Positions 1 through 8,009 of a stretch of DNA of 8,507 bases are shown here, in pieces. Origin of the DNA: an uncultured Christensenellaceae bacterium (lineage in GTDB: Bacteria; Bacillota; Clostridia; Christensenellales; UBA3700); assembly GCA_902373595.1 (NCBI GenBank), contig CABKMX010000035.1, positions 1 through 8,507 on the forward strand, in the 5' to 3' direction. The first letter of the stretch is position 1. Every line of letters starts with the position of its first letter. Under the pieces are notes generated by a model. It saw only the letters and a list, made by a program, of their open reading frames with translations, had not been told where the DNA came from and did not search any database. A program made the translations under genes and the position numbers.

Positions 1-1365
1 GCTGTACTCTTTGAGTTCGCCGTAGTGCGTTGTGACGATGCAGCGGCAGCGCTTTGAGCGCAAATACTCAATCGCAGAGATTGCAAGCGCGCTTCCCTCC
101 GCCGGGTCGGTCCCTGCGCCGAGCTCGTCCAGCAAAACAAGTGAATTTTCGTCGACTGCAGAGGTGATTTCAATCAAATTCTTCATATGCGACGAGAAGG
201 TGGACAAGCTCTGTTCGATGCTCTGCTCGTCGCCGATGTCGCAATATATGCCGTCATATACGGACAGTTCGCTGTCTTCGGCGCACGGCACGAAAAAGCC
301 GCTTGCCGCCATCACCGACGTCAATCCGACCAATTTGAGAGTGACCGTCTTGCCGCCCGTGTTGGGTCCGGTAATCAGCAAAATATCAAAGTCTCTGCCC
401 AATATCACATCGATCGGAACGACCTTGGACGGATCGATGAGCGCGTGCCTTCCGCGCTTTATGTTTGTTATGCCCCTGTCGTTGAGTTTCGGGGGCGTAG
501 AACGAGTTGCGCGAGCATACTTCGCCAGCGCAAACGCCATGTCCGCCTCGGCGAGCACGTCGGCGTCCTTTGAAAGCCCTTCGACGCACTCCGTCGCACG
601 GAATGAAAGCGCGGTCAAGATTGCCTCTATCTCGTTTTGCTCGTCCGCCTGAAGCGCGCGCAAATCGTTGTTCATCTCCACGACCGAAAACGGCTCTATG
701 AACAATGTCGCGCCGCTTGCCGAGCGGTCGTGGATGAGCCCCGGCACCTGCACGCGGTATTCCGACCTGACCGGCAGTACAAATCTGCCGGCGCGGACGG
801 TGATTACGTTGTCTTGTAGATATTTTGAATTCGCTCCCGACACGTATGAATTCAGCTTGGCGCGTATGCGCGCGTTGGTGTCGCGTATCTCGCGGCGGAT
901 GCCGCGCAGCTTTGCGCTTGCGCCGTCGGCAATCTCGTTCTCTCCGATGATTGACGACTCGATATCCTCCCTCAACGCGCCGTTGAGATAGAGGCTCGCC
1001 GCGGCGTCCTTGATTTTGCCAAAGCCGTCGCGCGGCAATCGCTGCTCCGCCGAGACAAAACCCGACGCGCATCGCAAAAGCGCCGCAACTTTGAGCAGAT
1101 CGGACGGCGAAAGCACCGCCTGCTTGTTCAGCGCCGACAGGATCTGCGAGACGTCGTCGACGGCAAACGACGGCGTAACCAAGACGTCATACATTGCCGA
1201 GTACGCCTGCCGCGTGTATTCCAGCTTTTCGAGCGCCTCGTCAAGGCGCGACGAAGGCGTGCACGCATTGACCGCCGCCGCTCCGCACGGACTGTCAGCA
1301 TATGCCGCCGCCGCGACGCGTATCTTGTCGAATTCCAATGTCTTCAATGTCTTTTCGCTTGTCAT
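1..1365 (-). CDS. mutS2: MutS2 family ATPase, 3' part outside window
   Basis: The first 455 codons are present; the family is usually about 780-790 residues. The visible part holds the MutS-like core and clamp, with the conserved VPGLIHDRSASGATLFIEP stretch at residues about 207-225, then the ABC-type ATPase with Walker A GPNTGGKT (333-340) and Walker B LVLLDELGAGTDP (acidic pair D413-E414). The frame is open to the window edge, ending in TTHYGELKEYS, a family-typical stretch just after Walker B. The C-terminal KOW and Smr nuclease regions would lie outside. The start ATG (1365-1363) overlaps the stop of the U32 gene as ATGA and has a GAGGGG ribosome binding site six bases upstream, so the start is secure and translation is probably coupled. 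In the family, MutS2 has been linked to suppressing recombination and, in Bacillus subtilis, to rescuing collided ribosomes; which role applies here cannot be read from the sequence. Confidence 0.95.
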   Translation of the reverse strand, partial: MTSEKTLKTLEFDKIRVAAAAYADSPCGAAAVNACTPSSRLDEALEKLEYTRQAYSAMYDVLVTPSFAVDDVSQILSALNKQAVLSPSDLLKVAALLRCASGFVSAEQRLPRDGFGKIKDAAASLYLNGALREDIESSIIGENEIADGASAKLRGIRREIRDTNARIRAKLNSYVSGANSKYLQDNVITVRAGRFVLPVRSEYRVQVPGLIHDRSASGATLFIEPFSVVEMNNDLRALQADEQNEIEAILTALSFRATECVEGLSKDADVLAEADMAFALAKYARATRSTPPKLNDRGITNIKRGRHALIDPSKVVPIDVILGRDFDILLITGPNTGGKTVTLKLVGLTSVMAASGFFVPCAEDSELSVYDGIYCDIGDEQSIEQSLSTFSSHMKNLIEITSAVDENSLVLLDELGAGTDPAEGSALAISAIEYLRSKRCRCIVTTHYGELKEYS

Positions 1366-3561
1366 TTGACACCCCTCGACAGCAGCCCCGCCGTCTTGTT
1401 GCGCCCCGATGCATTGGGGTCGGCAAGGTATTGCGACAATTTGAGCCTCGTCCCGACAAGCGAGACGAATCTTCTCGCGCCATCGCGGAATTTGGACGGC
1501 GCGCATACGAGCGACGGATTGTGCAAATCGAACGTGCAATGAACAAGTTTCGTCCTCGATATGCGGTACTCCGCCGCCTTGTCGCGATAGTAGAAGTCGC
1601 CCGTGTATTTGCAATCGCCGCAATTGCAGCCCGTGCTCAGCTGAACGGGACAATGCGTCAATGTCATCAATGTCAGCTCGCCGAACACATAGCAAAGCGC
1701 GTCAAAGCCGAGAGCGCGATATTCCGGGTACGACAATTCCGCCGACGCGATTGCTGCATTTGCTCCGCAAGCCAAAAACGCGTCGTCCGAAGCGATGTTC
1801 ATTCTCTGACTCGCGATGGACGGTTTGCCGTATTCCCTCGCCAATTCGAACGCATACCAATTGTCGCAGATGTACCCCTTGACAACCTCGTCGACATCAT
1901 CAAGGTAGCCGCGCAACACTCGCATGTCCGCGCCGCGTACCACCATGGGCAGACGAAGATATACTCTTTTGCATTGTTCAAGACAACGCGCTTTCAACCG
2001 CTTTGCGTCTTCATGAGAGAACGAGTCGGGCGCGACCGCAAGCTCTTGCACATCGGCATCAGCGTCGTCTATGTCGCCTACTTCAAACAGCGAGTCGAGC
2101 GCCAACTTCTCCGCTAGATAGGGAACGCTTATGCGAGCTCGCCTCTGCTGCGCGCGATATTGCGACAAGATTGCCTCTTTGAGTTTAGCGCACGCTTCGC
2201 GGCGCACCGCATTTATTTCGCTTGCCGGAACAAATACGCCCTCACCGCATTCGGCGTCTATCTTCTTTGCGGCAAAACCGCTCGCTCCGAATCTATCGAC
2301 CGCGATAGCAAGCCCATTGCCGTCGAGCGGATGGGACTTTGCGCTCTGCACCGGCGCGCCGCTCGCCGCCGCCGATATTTCACCTGCTCTCACCTCTATT
2401 TCGAAAGGCTGACCGCTGACCGCTTTGACTGCGACCGAAACCGGTACGGGAACGGGCATGGTCACCGCCGCAGACACCCGGCTCGTATCAAGCGTCTTGG
2501 CAAGCACATCTCCCTTTTCGACGGCAAGCGATTTGGGAACGGTCAATTTAGCGACGGAGCGCGTGCGATCTTCGCGCGCTTCGAATCCGCCCCTTTCCGC
2601 CCCGTCTTTTGTCAAGATTTTCAATCCGTCCCCTTTTCGAATCGCTTCGGTCAATGCGACCTTTATCGTATCTCCCGACGCGGAGACGACCTCTCCGACG
2701 TTTACGCCGATGTTGCTTTGCACCTTGGGATACATGAGCGCGCGAGTGTCCGCGAAGTTGTAGCCCTCAGAGAAGTTGCCGCGGTTGAACGCGCGTTGAA
2801 GTTCGTCGATGTCCTTGCGCGAGACAGCCTTGCCGCCCAGCGCGGAGCGGTATTCCGTGACGGCGGTATAGACATAGTGCGGCTGTTTGAGCCTGCCCTC
2901 AATTTTGAGGCTGTCCACCCCTGCGGCTTTCAGTTCTTCAAGACGCGCTATCAGGCATTGATCGGACGGAGAAAGCAAGTAGCCCGACTTGCCGAACGAA
3001 CTTTGATAACGCATGCGACACGGCTGCAGACACCTGCCGCGGTTGCCGCTGTCGCCGCTGCGCACCGCAGACATCAGACACGCGCCGCTGAACGCAACGC
3101 ACAGCGCGCCATGCACGAAATATTCGACCTCGAGCGAGGTGTTTTGTTTGATTTTGCGCACATCTTCGAGCAAGGTCTCTCGCGCGACAACGACGCGCGT
3201 AAAGCCGTATCTTTCGAGATATCTCGCACCCTCGAGATTGTGTACGCCCATTTGTGTGCTCGCATGCAACGGTACGTCGAGATGCGAAAGCGCCCTCGCA
3301 ACTCCGATGTCGGCGACGATAAACGCGTCCGCTCCCGCCGCAGCCCTTCTCACCGTTTTTGAGCATGGTGTTGAGAGTGATATAACATTTGACGCCATGC
3401 AGATGGCAATAGTCAATCAGGTCCTTGACGTTGTTTTCGTCAAAGCCCTGCGCTTTTGCGCGCGCATTTAGTTCTCCAAGCCCGAAATATACCGCGTCGG
3501 CTCCTGCCGCGACTGCGGCGTAAAGCGACGACGGCGTACCTGCCGGTGCCAACAATTCCAT
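1362..3561 (-). pseudogene. U32 family protein (DUF3656 type), frameshifted
   Basis: Two reading frames together make one long U32 protein of about 740 residues. The 5' frame (start 3561) encodes the family N-terminus MELLAPAGTPSSLYAAV up to LNTMLKNGE near 3349. The rest continues in the +1 frame from VRRAAAGADAFIVADIG (about 3353) to the stop at 1362. Family signatures follow: HASTQMGVHNLEGA, VARE, FVHGALCVAFSGACLMS, GNRGRCLQPCR and LKIEGRLK, with several cysteines that could hold an iron-sulfur cluster (codons near 3080, 3032, 3020 and 2957). A second C-terminal cysteine group, HCPVQLSTGCNCGDC, is typical of long members. Characterised relatives (RlhA, TrhP) hydroxylate a base in 23S rRNA or tRNA using prephenate; others are called collagenase-like peptidases. 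At the junction about nine codons are also missing compared with relatives, suggesting a deletion of about 26-29 bases. In the +1 frame an ATG at 3416 gives a 684-codon open frame lacking the normal N-terminus. A real mutation and an assembly error cannot be separated here. Confidence 0.88.
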
Positions 3562-3567
3562 ATCTCG

Positions 3568-3590
3568 ATTATATCCTTTTTTGTGCGTGC
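3568..3590 (-). promoter_or_regulatory. Candidate promoter / ribosome binding region of the U32 gene
   Basis: A perfect -10 hexamer TATAAT lies at 3573-3568, with a weak -35 TTGCGC 17 bases upstream (3596-3591). A better -35, TTGACT, exists, but 22 bases away. The -10 is only six bases from the ATG at 3561, so transcription from it would begin at or next to the start codon. The same stretch contains AAAAAAGGA ending 12 bases before the ATG, which could instead be a somewhat distant ribosome binding site. The pheT terminator lies just upstream, so a promoter is expected here. Confidence 0.5.
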
Positions 3591-3605
3591 GCGCAAGTCA
3601 ATCGC

Positions 3606-3634
3606 ATAAAAATACGCGCCCCCGAAGGGGCGCG
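3606..3634 (-). terminator. Intrinsic terminator of pheST
   Basis: An 8-bp GC-only stem CGCGCCCC / GGGGCGCG closes a UUCG tetraloop (3626-3623) and is followed by ATTTTTAT on the transcript strand. It starts 14 bases after the pheT stop codon, so it ends the pheST transcript. On the other strand the stem is followed, six bases on, by five T residues, so weak function in that direction is possible, but no plus-strand gene needs it. Confidence 0.9.
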
Positions 3635-3647
3635 CACGCATTTTTCG

Positions 3648-6044
3648 TCAACGGAGCACTGCGCCGACGTCCTTTGCCAGCTTTTGAAGCACCGCGTCCA
3701 TTGCCGCCTGCGCCTCTTCGTCCGTCAAAGTGCGGTCGGGCAAACGGAACTCGAGTTTGACCGCGACGCTCTTTTTGCCCTTGCCGAGCGCGTCGGAACG
3801 ATAGATGTCGAATATCTTCGCCTCTCTCAGCGCCTTGCCCGCAGCTTTTGTAGCGCATTCCAATATCTTCGCCGCCTCGACGCCCTCGTCGACGACGACC
3901 GCGATGTCGCGCTCAATCGGCGGATATTTGCCCGTCTCGACAAATTTGTAGCCGCGCGCACGATATCTGAGCAGGCTCTCGACGTCGAGTTCGGCGACGT
4001 ACATGCGCTGCTTGACGTCCAGCGCTTTGGCGACGTCCGGATGGACTTCGCCGAGACTGCCGATCGCAAACTTGCCGACAAACAAATCCGCGCCCCTGCC
4101 TGCGTGCAGCCACGGAGCCGTCGAGCGGCGCACAATCGGTGAAATGCCGAACTTGTACAAGATCTTGTCGACCAGCTCTTTGAGCGCATAGTAGTCGTAC
4201 TTTTCGCCGTATGCGGCGATGACCAGCTTGTCTCTCTCTTCGGGCAGTTCGGTGACCGGAGTCTCCTTGGGCAGATAGACCGCAGAGACCTCGAACAACT
4301 TCGCCTCTTTGATGTTTTTGAGCGCGTTGGAAGCGAGCGCGTTCAGCGCGGAATAGACCAGCGTAGTGCGCATCACCGAGGTGTCCTCGCCGAGAGGATT
4401 GAGCAATTTGACGCACTTGCGCAAAGTATCGTCTTCGGCGAGCCTCAACACGTCAAAGCCCTTCTCGCTCGTGAACGAATAGGTCAACGTCTCGCTGTAG
4501 CCCGCGTTGACGCAGATGTCTTTGATCGTATCTTCCGCTTTGAGCAGTTCGGGCTTGCCGCCGAGCGTCTGCTCCTTGTCGCCAATCAACGTCTCCTCGA
4601 TGTGGTCGTAACCGTACATACGGATGATCTCTTCGGCGATGTCGTTGGTGTTCTCGATGTCGTCGCGGAAAAGCGGCGGGTCGACGGTGAGCACGCCGTC
4701 CGCAATCGTCGGAGCAAGACCAAGTCCCGTCAAGATGTTCAAGATGTTCTCTTCGGGGACGACGATGCCGAGAATGTCGGCGATCTTGGTCAAGGGCACG
4801 CTCACCTTGTCGCGCTTGGGCGGATTTGCGAACGCGTCGACGACGCCCGTTGCGATCTTGCCGTAGCCGTATTTGTCAATCAGCGTCAGCGCGCGCATCA
4901 AGCCGAGGCGCTGGCTGTCCGTGTCGATTCCTCTCTCGTAGCGGAACGAAGAATCGCTGCGAAGATTGAGCTTGCGCGAAGTGCGGCGGATGTTGTCGCG
5001 CATGAACTTCGCGCTCTCAAAGACGATATCCTTTGTGTTTTCGTCGATGCAGCTGTTGTTGCCGCCCATCACTCCGCCTATCGCGCACGGCTTGGACTCG
5101 TCGCAGATCGCGACCATCGTAGGATCGAGCGTATATTCCTTGTTGTCGAGCGCTACGATCTTTTCGCCCTCATTTGCGGTGCGGACGACGATTTTGCCGC
5201 CGTCGAGCTTGTGCGCGTCAAAGGCGTGCATCGGCTGCCCTATCTCGATCAGCACATAGTTGGTGATGTCGACGATGCTGTTGATCGGGCGCAATCCCAC
5301 GCTGCGCAGCCTCTTCGCGATCGCGTCGTCGGAAAGAACGATCTTGACGTCGCTGACCGCCGCCGCCATATATCTCGGGCACAATTCCGGAATCTCGACC
5401 TTGACGGAAATCTTGTCTTCGACCTTGTCGTCGCAGCACTTGAAGCCAATCTCGGGCATGCGCAAAGGCTTGCCGAGCACCGCCGATACCTCGCGCGCTA
5501 TGCCGAGCACACTGTTGCAGTCGCTGCGATTTGCGGTCACGCCGATGTCGAGAATGATGTCGTCGTTGCCGAGCACCTCGTTGATGTCGGTGCCGAGAGG
5601 CGCGGTCTCCTTGTTCATCACGAGGATGCCGTACACTCCCGCGCCCTTGTAGTCGCTCTCGGTCAAGCCGAGCTCTTCGCCCGAGCACAGCATGCCGTAC
5701 GAATCCACGCCGCGCAGCTTGCCCGTCTTGATGTGCTTGCCGCCCGGCAGATAGGAGTCGTCGAGCGCCGCGGGCACAAGGTCGCCTTCGGTGAGATTTT
5801 GCGCGCCGGTCACGATCTGGACGGGCGCTTCTTCTCCGATGTCGACCGAACATATCCACAGCTTGTCCGCGTCGGGATGGTGCGTCATCTTGACGATCTT
5901 GCCGAGCACTACGTTGCGGATCTCCGCGCTCTTGTCAATTATCTCTTCCACCTCAAAGCCGGCGGAGACGAGCCTGTCGGCAAGCTCCTGCACCGGTACG
6001 TCGATGTCGACGAAATCTTTGAGCCAACTCATCGAAACTTTCAT
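3648..6044 (-). CDS. pheT: Phenylalanyl-tRNA synthetase beta subunit
   Basis: At 798 residues this is full length for bacterial PheT. It forms the alpha2-beta2 enzyme with PheS that charges tRNA-Phe in the cytoplasm. Domains in order: an N-terminal segment with the tRNA-binding (EMAP/OB) fold at about 40-150 (GKIVKMTHHPDADKLWICSV); the B3/4 editing domain at about 210-385, which in the family hydrolyses Tyr-tRNA-Phe and ends in LRSDSSFRYERGID; the B5 domain at about 405-480 (DIENTNDIAEEIIRMYGYD); the catalytic-like core at about 485-690 (NPLGEDTSVMRTTLVYSAL); and the FDX-ACB anticodon-binding domain from about 706 (KYPPIERDIAVVV) to the end. The start is eight bases after the pheS stop and is preceded by AGGTGAGGTGAG, two overlapping ribosome-binding-like repeats, the first of which contains the pheS stop codon. 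No key region looks damaged. Confidence 0.98.
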   Translation of the reverse strand: MKVSMSWLKDFVDIDVPVQELADRLVSAGFEVEEIIDKSAEIRNVVLGKIVKMTHHPDADKLWICSVDIGEEAPVQIVTGAQNLTEGDLVPAALDDSYLPGGKHIKTGKLRGVDSYGMLCSGEELGLTESDYKGAGVYGILVMNKETAPLGTDINEVLGNDDIILDIGVTANRSDCNSVLGIAREVSAVLGKPLRMPEIGFKCCDDKVEDKISVKVEIPELCPRYMAAAVSDVKIVLSDDAIAKRLRSVGLRPINSIVDITNYVLIEIGQPMHAFDAHKLDGGKIVVRTANEGEKIVALDNKEYTLDPTMVAICDESKPCAIGGVMGGNNSCIDENTKDIVFESAKFMRDNIRRTSRKLNLRSDSSFRYERGIDTDSQRLGLMRALTLIDKYGYGKIATGVVDAFANPPKRDKVSVPLTKIADILGIVVPEENILNILTGLGLAPTIADGVLTVDPPLFRDDIENTNDIAEEIIRMYGYDHIEETLIGDKEQTLGGKPELLKAEDTIKDICVNAGYSETLTYSFTSEKGFDVLRLAEDDTLRKCVKLLNPLGEDTSVMRTTLVYSALNALASNALKNIKEAKLFEVSAVYLPKETPVTELPEERDKLVIAAYGEKYDYYALKELVDKILYKFGISPIVRRSTAPWLHAGRGADLFVGKFAIGSLGEVHPDVAKALDVKQRMYVAELDVESLLRYRARGYKFVETGKYPPIERDIAVVVDEGVEAAKILECATKAAGKALREAKIFDIYRSDALGKGKKSVAVKLEFRLPDRTLTDEEAQAAMDAVLQKLAKDVGAVLR

Positions 6045-6052
6045 ATCTCACC

Positions 6053-7072
6053 TCACCTGAAACTTCTCAAGAAACGCGCGTCGTTCTCGAACAAAATGCG
6101 CATGTCGGGGATGCCGTATTTGATCATCGTGATCCTTTCGATGCCCATGCCGAACGCGTAGCCGCTGAATACAGACGAGTCTATGCCGCAATTTTCGAGC
6201 ACCTTGGGGTTGACCACGCCGGCGCCCAAGACCTCTATCCAACCCGTACCGTGGCACAATCTGCACCCTTTGCCGTGGCACTGCGAGCAGGTGACGTCGA
6301 CCTCGACGCTCGGCTCGGTGAACGGGAAATAGGACGGACGGAAACGCGTCTTTGTGTTCTTATCGAACAATTCCTTTGCAAACAGCGTCAACGTGCCCTT
6401 GAGGTCGCAAAGCGTGATATGCTTGTCGACGACAAGACCCTCAATCTGCTGGAACATCGGGCTGTGCGTCGCGTCGTCGTCGGGGCGATAGACCTTGCCG
6501 GGAACGACGATCGCGATCGGCGGCTTTTCGTTCATCATCGTGCGCGCCTGCACCGGCGAAGTGTGCGTGCGCAGCAATATGTCGTCGCCGATATAGAATG
6601 TATCCTGCATGTCCCTTGCCGGGTGATCCTTGGGAATGTTGAGCGATTGGAAGTTGAAAAAGTCGAGTTCGATCTCCGGTCCCCTCGCGACCTTGAAGCC
6701 GAGCGAGGTGAAGATGTCCACGATCTCGTTCTTGACGAGAGTGCACGGATGCAGACTGCCCAAAGAACCGTCTCTTTGCGCATAGGTCACGTCGATGCTC
6801 TCTTCGCGCATGCGGTTTTCGGTATTGAGCGCCTCGAGCACGCGCTGTTTGTCGTCGGTCAATGCGGTGATGAGGTCGCGCGCCTCATTGACATATTTGC
6901 CGATCTGCGGCTTTTGCTCCGCCGGCACGTCCTTCATCCCGCGAAGAAGCGCGGTCAGTTCGCCGCTCTTGCCCAGATACTTGACCTTGACCGCCGCAAT
7001 GTCCGCAAGCGAAGCGCTCGCCTCGATGTCGGACTTCGCCGCCGCGATCAGGTTGTCGATCTTTTCTTTCAT
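6053..7072 (-). CDS. pheS: Phenylalanyl-tRNA synthetase alpha subunit
   Basis: At 339 residues this is full length. It is the catalytic class II subunit that activates phenylalanine and transfers it to tRNA-Phe with PheT. An N-terminal coiled-coil tRNA-binding arm fills about residues 1-85. The class II core follows: motif 1 around HPCTLVKNEIVDIFTSLGF (108-126), motif 2 around RTHTSPVQARTM (168-179) and VYRPDDDATHSPMFQQIEG (194-212), and motif 3 around AFGMGIERITMIKYGIPDMR (306-325). A cysteine-rich loop CSQCHGKGCRLCHGTGW (262-278) resembles the one in other Firmicutes PheS proteins. The start is set by GGAGGT (7081-7076), three bases before the ATG and directly after the terminator T-run. 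It is first in a two-gene operon with pheT and is controlled by the T-box leader upstream. Confidence 0.98.
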   Translation of the reverse strand: MKEKIDNLIAAAKSDIEASASLADIAAVKVKYLGKSGELTALLRGMKDVPAEQKPQIGKYVNEARDLITALTDDKQRVLEALNTENRMREESIDVTYAQRDGSLGSLHPCTLVKNEIVDIFTSLGFKVARGPEIELDFFNFQSLNIPKDHPARDMQDTFYIGDDILLRTHTSPVQARTMMNEKPPIAIVVPGKVYRPDDDATHSPMFQQIEGLVVDKHITLCDLKGTLTLFAKELFDKNTKTRFRPSYFPFTEPSVEVDVTCSQCHGKGCRLCHGTGWIEVLGAGVVNPKVLENCGIDSSVFSGYAFGMGIERITMIKYGIPDMRILFENDARFLRSFR

Positions 7073-7081
7073 ATTACCTCC

Positions 7082-7114
7082 AAAAAAATGCGCCCCATAC
7101 TTTCGTATAGGGCG
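7082..7114 (-). terminator. T-box conditional terminator before pheS
   Basis: A 10-bp stem, CGCCCTATAC (7114-7105) with GTATGGGGCG (7100-7091) including one G-U pair, closes a GAAA tetraloop and is followed by CA and seven T residues. It is the off state of the T-box switch; its 5' arm is taken up by the antiterminator when uncharged tRNA-Phe binds. The pheS ribosome binding site begins directly after the T-run. Confidence 0.93.
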
Positions 7115-7320
7115 TTGTCACGCTGTACCACCTAAATTCATCCGCGATTTTTGCGGACCTCTTGAGACTGTAACGGGTCGTATACCGCGATCGCTTACTG
7201 CACTTTCGGCGATCGAGCTCGGGAGCGAATTCCCCGCCGCGTTGCCGTAGCGCCCTTCCAGCCGATGAGGCGCATTCTCTGTCGGAACGTACTTGCGAGC
7301 ATGTTCTCCGTCGTAGCTTT
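7082..7320 (-). promoter_or_regulatory. T-box riboswitch leader of pheST (Phe specifier UUC)
   Basis: The roughly 240-base leader senses uncharged tRNA-Phe and lets transcription enter pheST when charging is low. Stem I begins near AGAGAATGCG (7280-7271). Its 3' side carries GAA-TTC-GCTCCCGAG; the in-register triplet TTC (7229-7227) is a Phe codon and is read as the specifier. The antiterminator is visible base by base: UAGG (7134-7131) pairs with CCUA (7111-7108), GCG (7123-7121) pairs with CGC (7114-7112), and the seven-base bulge UGGUACA (7130-7124) offers UGGU to an ACCA tRNA end. The usual bulge is UGGNACC, so the last bulge base is atypical. CGC and CCUA are also the 5' arm of the terminator, so the two folds exclude each other. 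Confidence 0.92.
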
Positions 7321-7326
7321 TACACT

Positions 7327-7355
7327 ATTTTAGCGCATTTTTTTGATTATGGCAA
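7327..7355 (-). promoter_or_regulatory. Sigma-A-type promoter of pheST
   Basis: The -35 box TTGCCA (7355-7350) and -10 box TAAAAT (7332-7327) are separated by exactly 17 bases, giving an expected transcript start near 7320, a suitable distance upstream of T-box stem I. The -35 hexamer is formed by the last two sense codons of yunB (Leu-Pro), and the yunB stop lies in the spacer. The spacer contains seven A residues. Confidence 0.8.
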
Positions 7356-8009
7356 CTCTTTTATCGTGGAAAAATCAATACTGCCGGCATTTTGGATTAT
7401 AAATTCGGGCACGTCGCCCACAATCACGTTCTCCGAGAGCAACAAAGAGGAACTGCACTCCACATTGCTGCTCTCCAGCGGCAGTATCACCTGCGCATAC
7501 GCGGTGATGTCGATGTAGAGACTGTGAAGCACTTGATTGATCCCGACGCTTTCAAACTCGGTACGGAAACTGCACTCGGCAAGCCCCACCGTCATTATTT
7601 CCAAATTGACGTCGAGACCGTGTTCGCCAAGCAAAACTATGCCGGAAAACGCGCCGAGCGGCACATTTACTCCGTCAAACAACAGCGAGGTCATCTCGTT
7701 TTGTATGATCGTGCTGATGTTGCTCATCACCTTGTTGACAAAGAGCATGTTCACAGACAGCATTTCCACATTTCCTGCGTCGTCGCGAACGATCGTGACA
7801 AAGTTTTGATAGTTTGCCGCGTCCATATCCTCGGTCGTCTTTTCGTAAGCGATGTTAAGCGCTTCGACCGTCTTGCTCCAAACGGTATTATATGCCGTAT
7901 CCGTAACGAGCGGCACGACGTTGCCGCGAAAATAGAACAATCCCCCTATCACGACCGTCAAGACAACGATCACGGCAATGCATATCTTCGCCTTTTTGCG
8001 CGCCCTCAT
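7347..8009 (-). CDS. yunB: Sporulation protein YunB family
   Basis: 220 residues. A short basic N-terminus (MRARKKAK) is followed by one membrane segment at about residues 9-28, so the rest should lie outside the membrane as a single-pass anchored protein. The body matches what I recall of YunB: a VNMLFVNKVMSNISTII region, then VNVPLGAFSGIVLLGEHG, then FRTEFESVGINQVLHSLYIDI, then a V-I-LPL strand region and the closing GDVPEFI. In Bacillus subtilis YunB is a sporulation gene expressed in the mother cell; its biochemical role is unclear to me. The ATG is the first possible start after an in-frame TAG seven codons upstream, and it preserves the basic-plus-hydrophobic anchor. No good ribosome binding site precedes it, and the ATG lies in a hairpin. 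It is slightly shorter than the B. subtilis protein, which has a longer tail. Confidence 0.87.
   Translation of the reverse strand: MRARKKAKICIAVIVVLTVVIGGLFYFRGNVVPLVTDTAYNTVWSKTVEALNIAYEKTTEDMDAANYQNFVTIVRDDAGNVEMLSVNMLFVNKVMSNISTIIQNEMTSLLFDGVNVPLGAFSGIVLLGEHGLDVNLEIMTVGLAECSFRTEFESVGINQVLHSLYIDITAYAQVILPLESSNVECSSSLLLSENVIVGDVPEFIIQNAGSIDFSTIKELP

Larger units (their letters stand above)
7081..7345. repeat. 13-bp perfect inverted repeat bracketing the T-box leader
   Basis: The plus-strand stretch 7081-7093 (C, seven A, TGCGC) is the exact reverse complement of 7333-7345. One copy covers the base of the T-box terminator 3' arm and its T-run; the other lies in the pheST promoter spacer next to the yunB stop. 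Its function is unknown, and part of the match is a homopolymer run. Confidence 0.7.

Noticed and set aside
2160..3362. 400-codon plus-strand open frame opposite the U32 gene
   Set aside because: Same register effect as opposite pheT; the minus strand carries clear U32 motifs across the whole stretch.
3351..3365. Programmed -1 frameshift at CAAAAAC in the U32 gene
   Set aside because: A -1 slip meets a stop at once (CGG TGA); the downstream frame needs +1, and about nine residues would still be missing.
3606..3645. Bidirectional terminator serving a plus-strand gene
   Set aside because: The plus-strand T-run is six bases from the stem and no plus-strand gene is supported anywhere in the window.
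4602..6161. 519-codon open frame on the plus strand opposite pheT
   Set aside because: It is in exact codon register with pheT; its stops would correspond to TTA, CTA or TCA codons, which pheT avoids. The protein resembles nothing I know, while pheT is certain.
6251..7135. 294-codon plus-strand open frame opposite pheS
   Set aside because: Codon-register shadow of pheS that even runs into the T-box leader; no recognisable domain.
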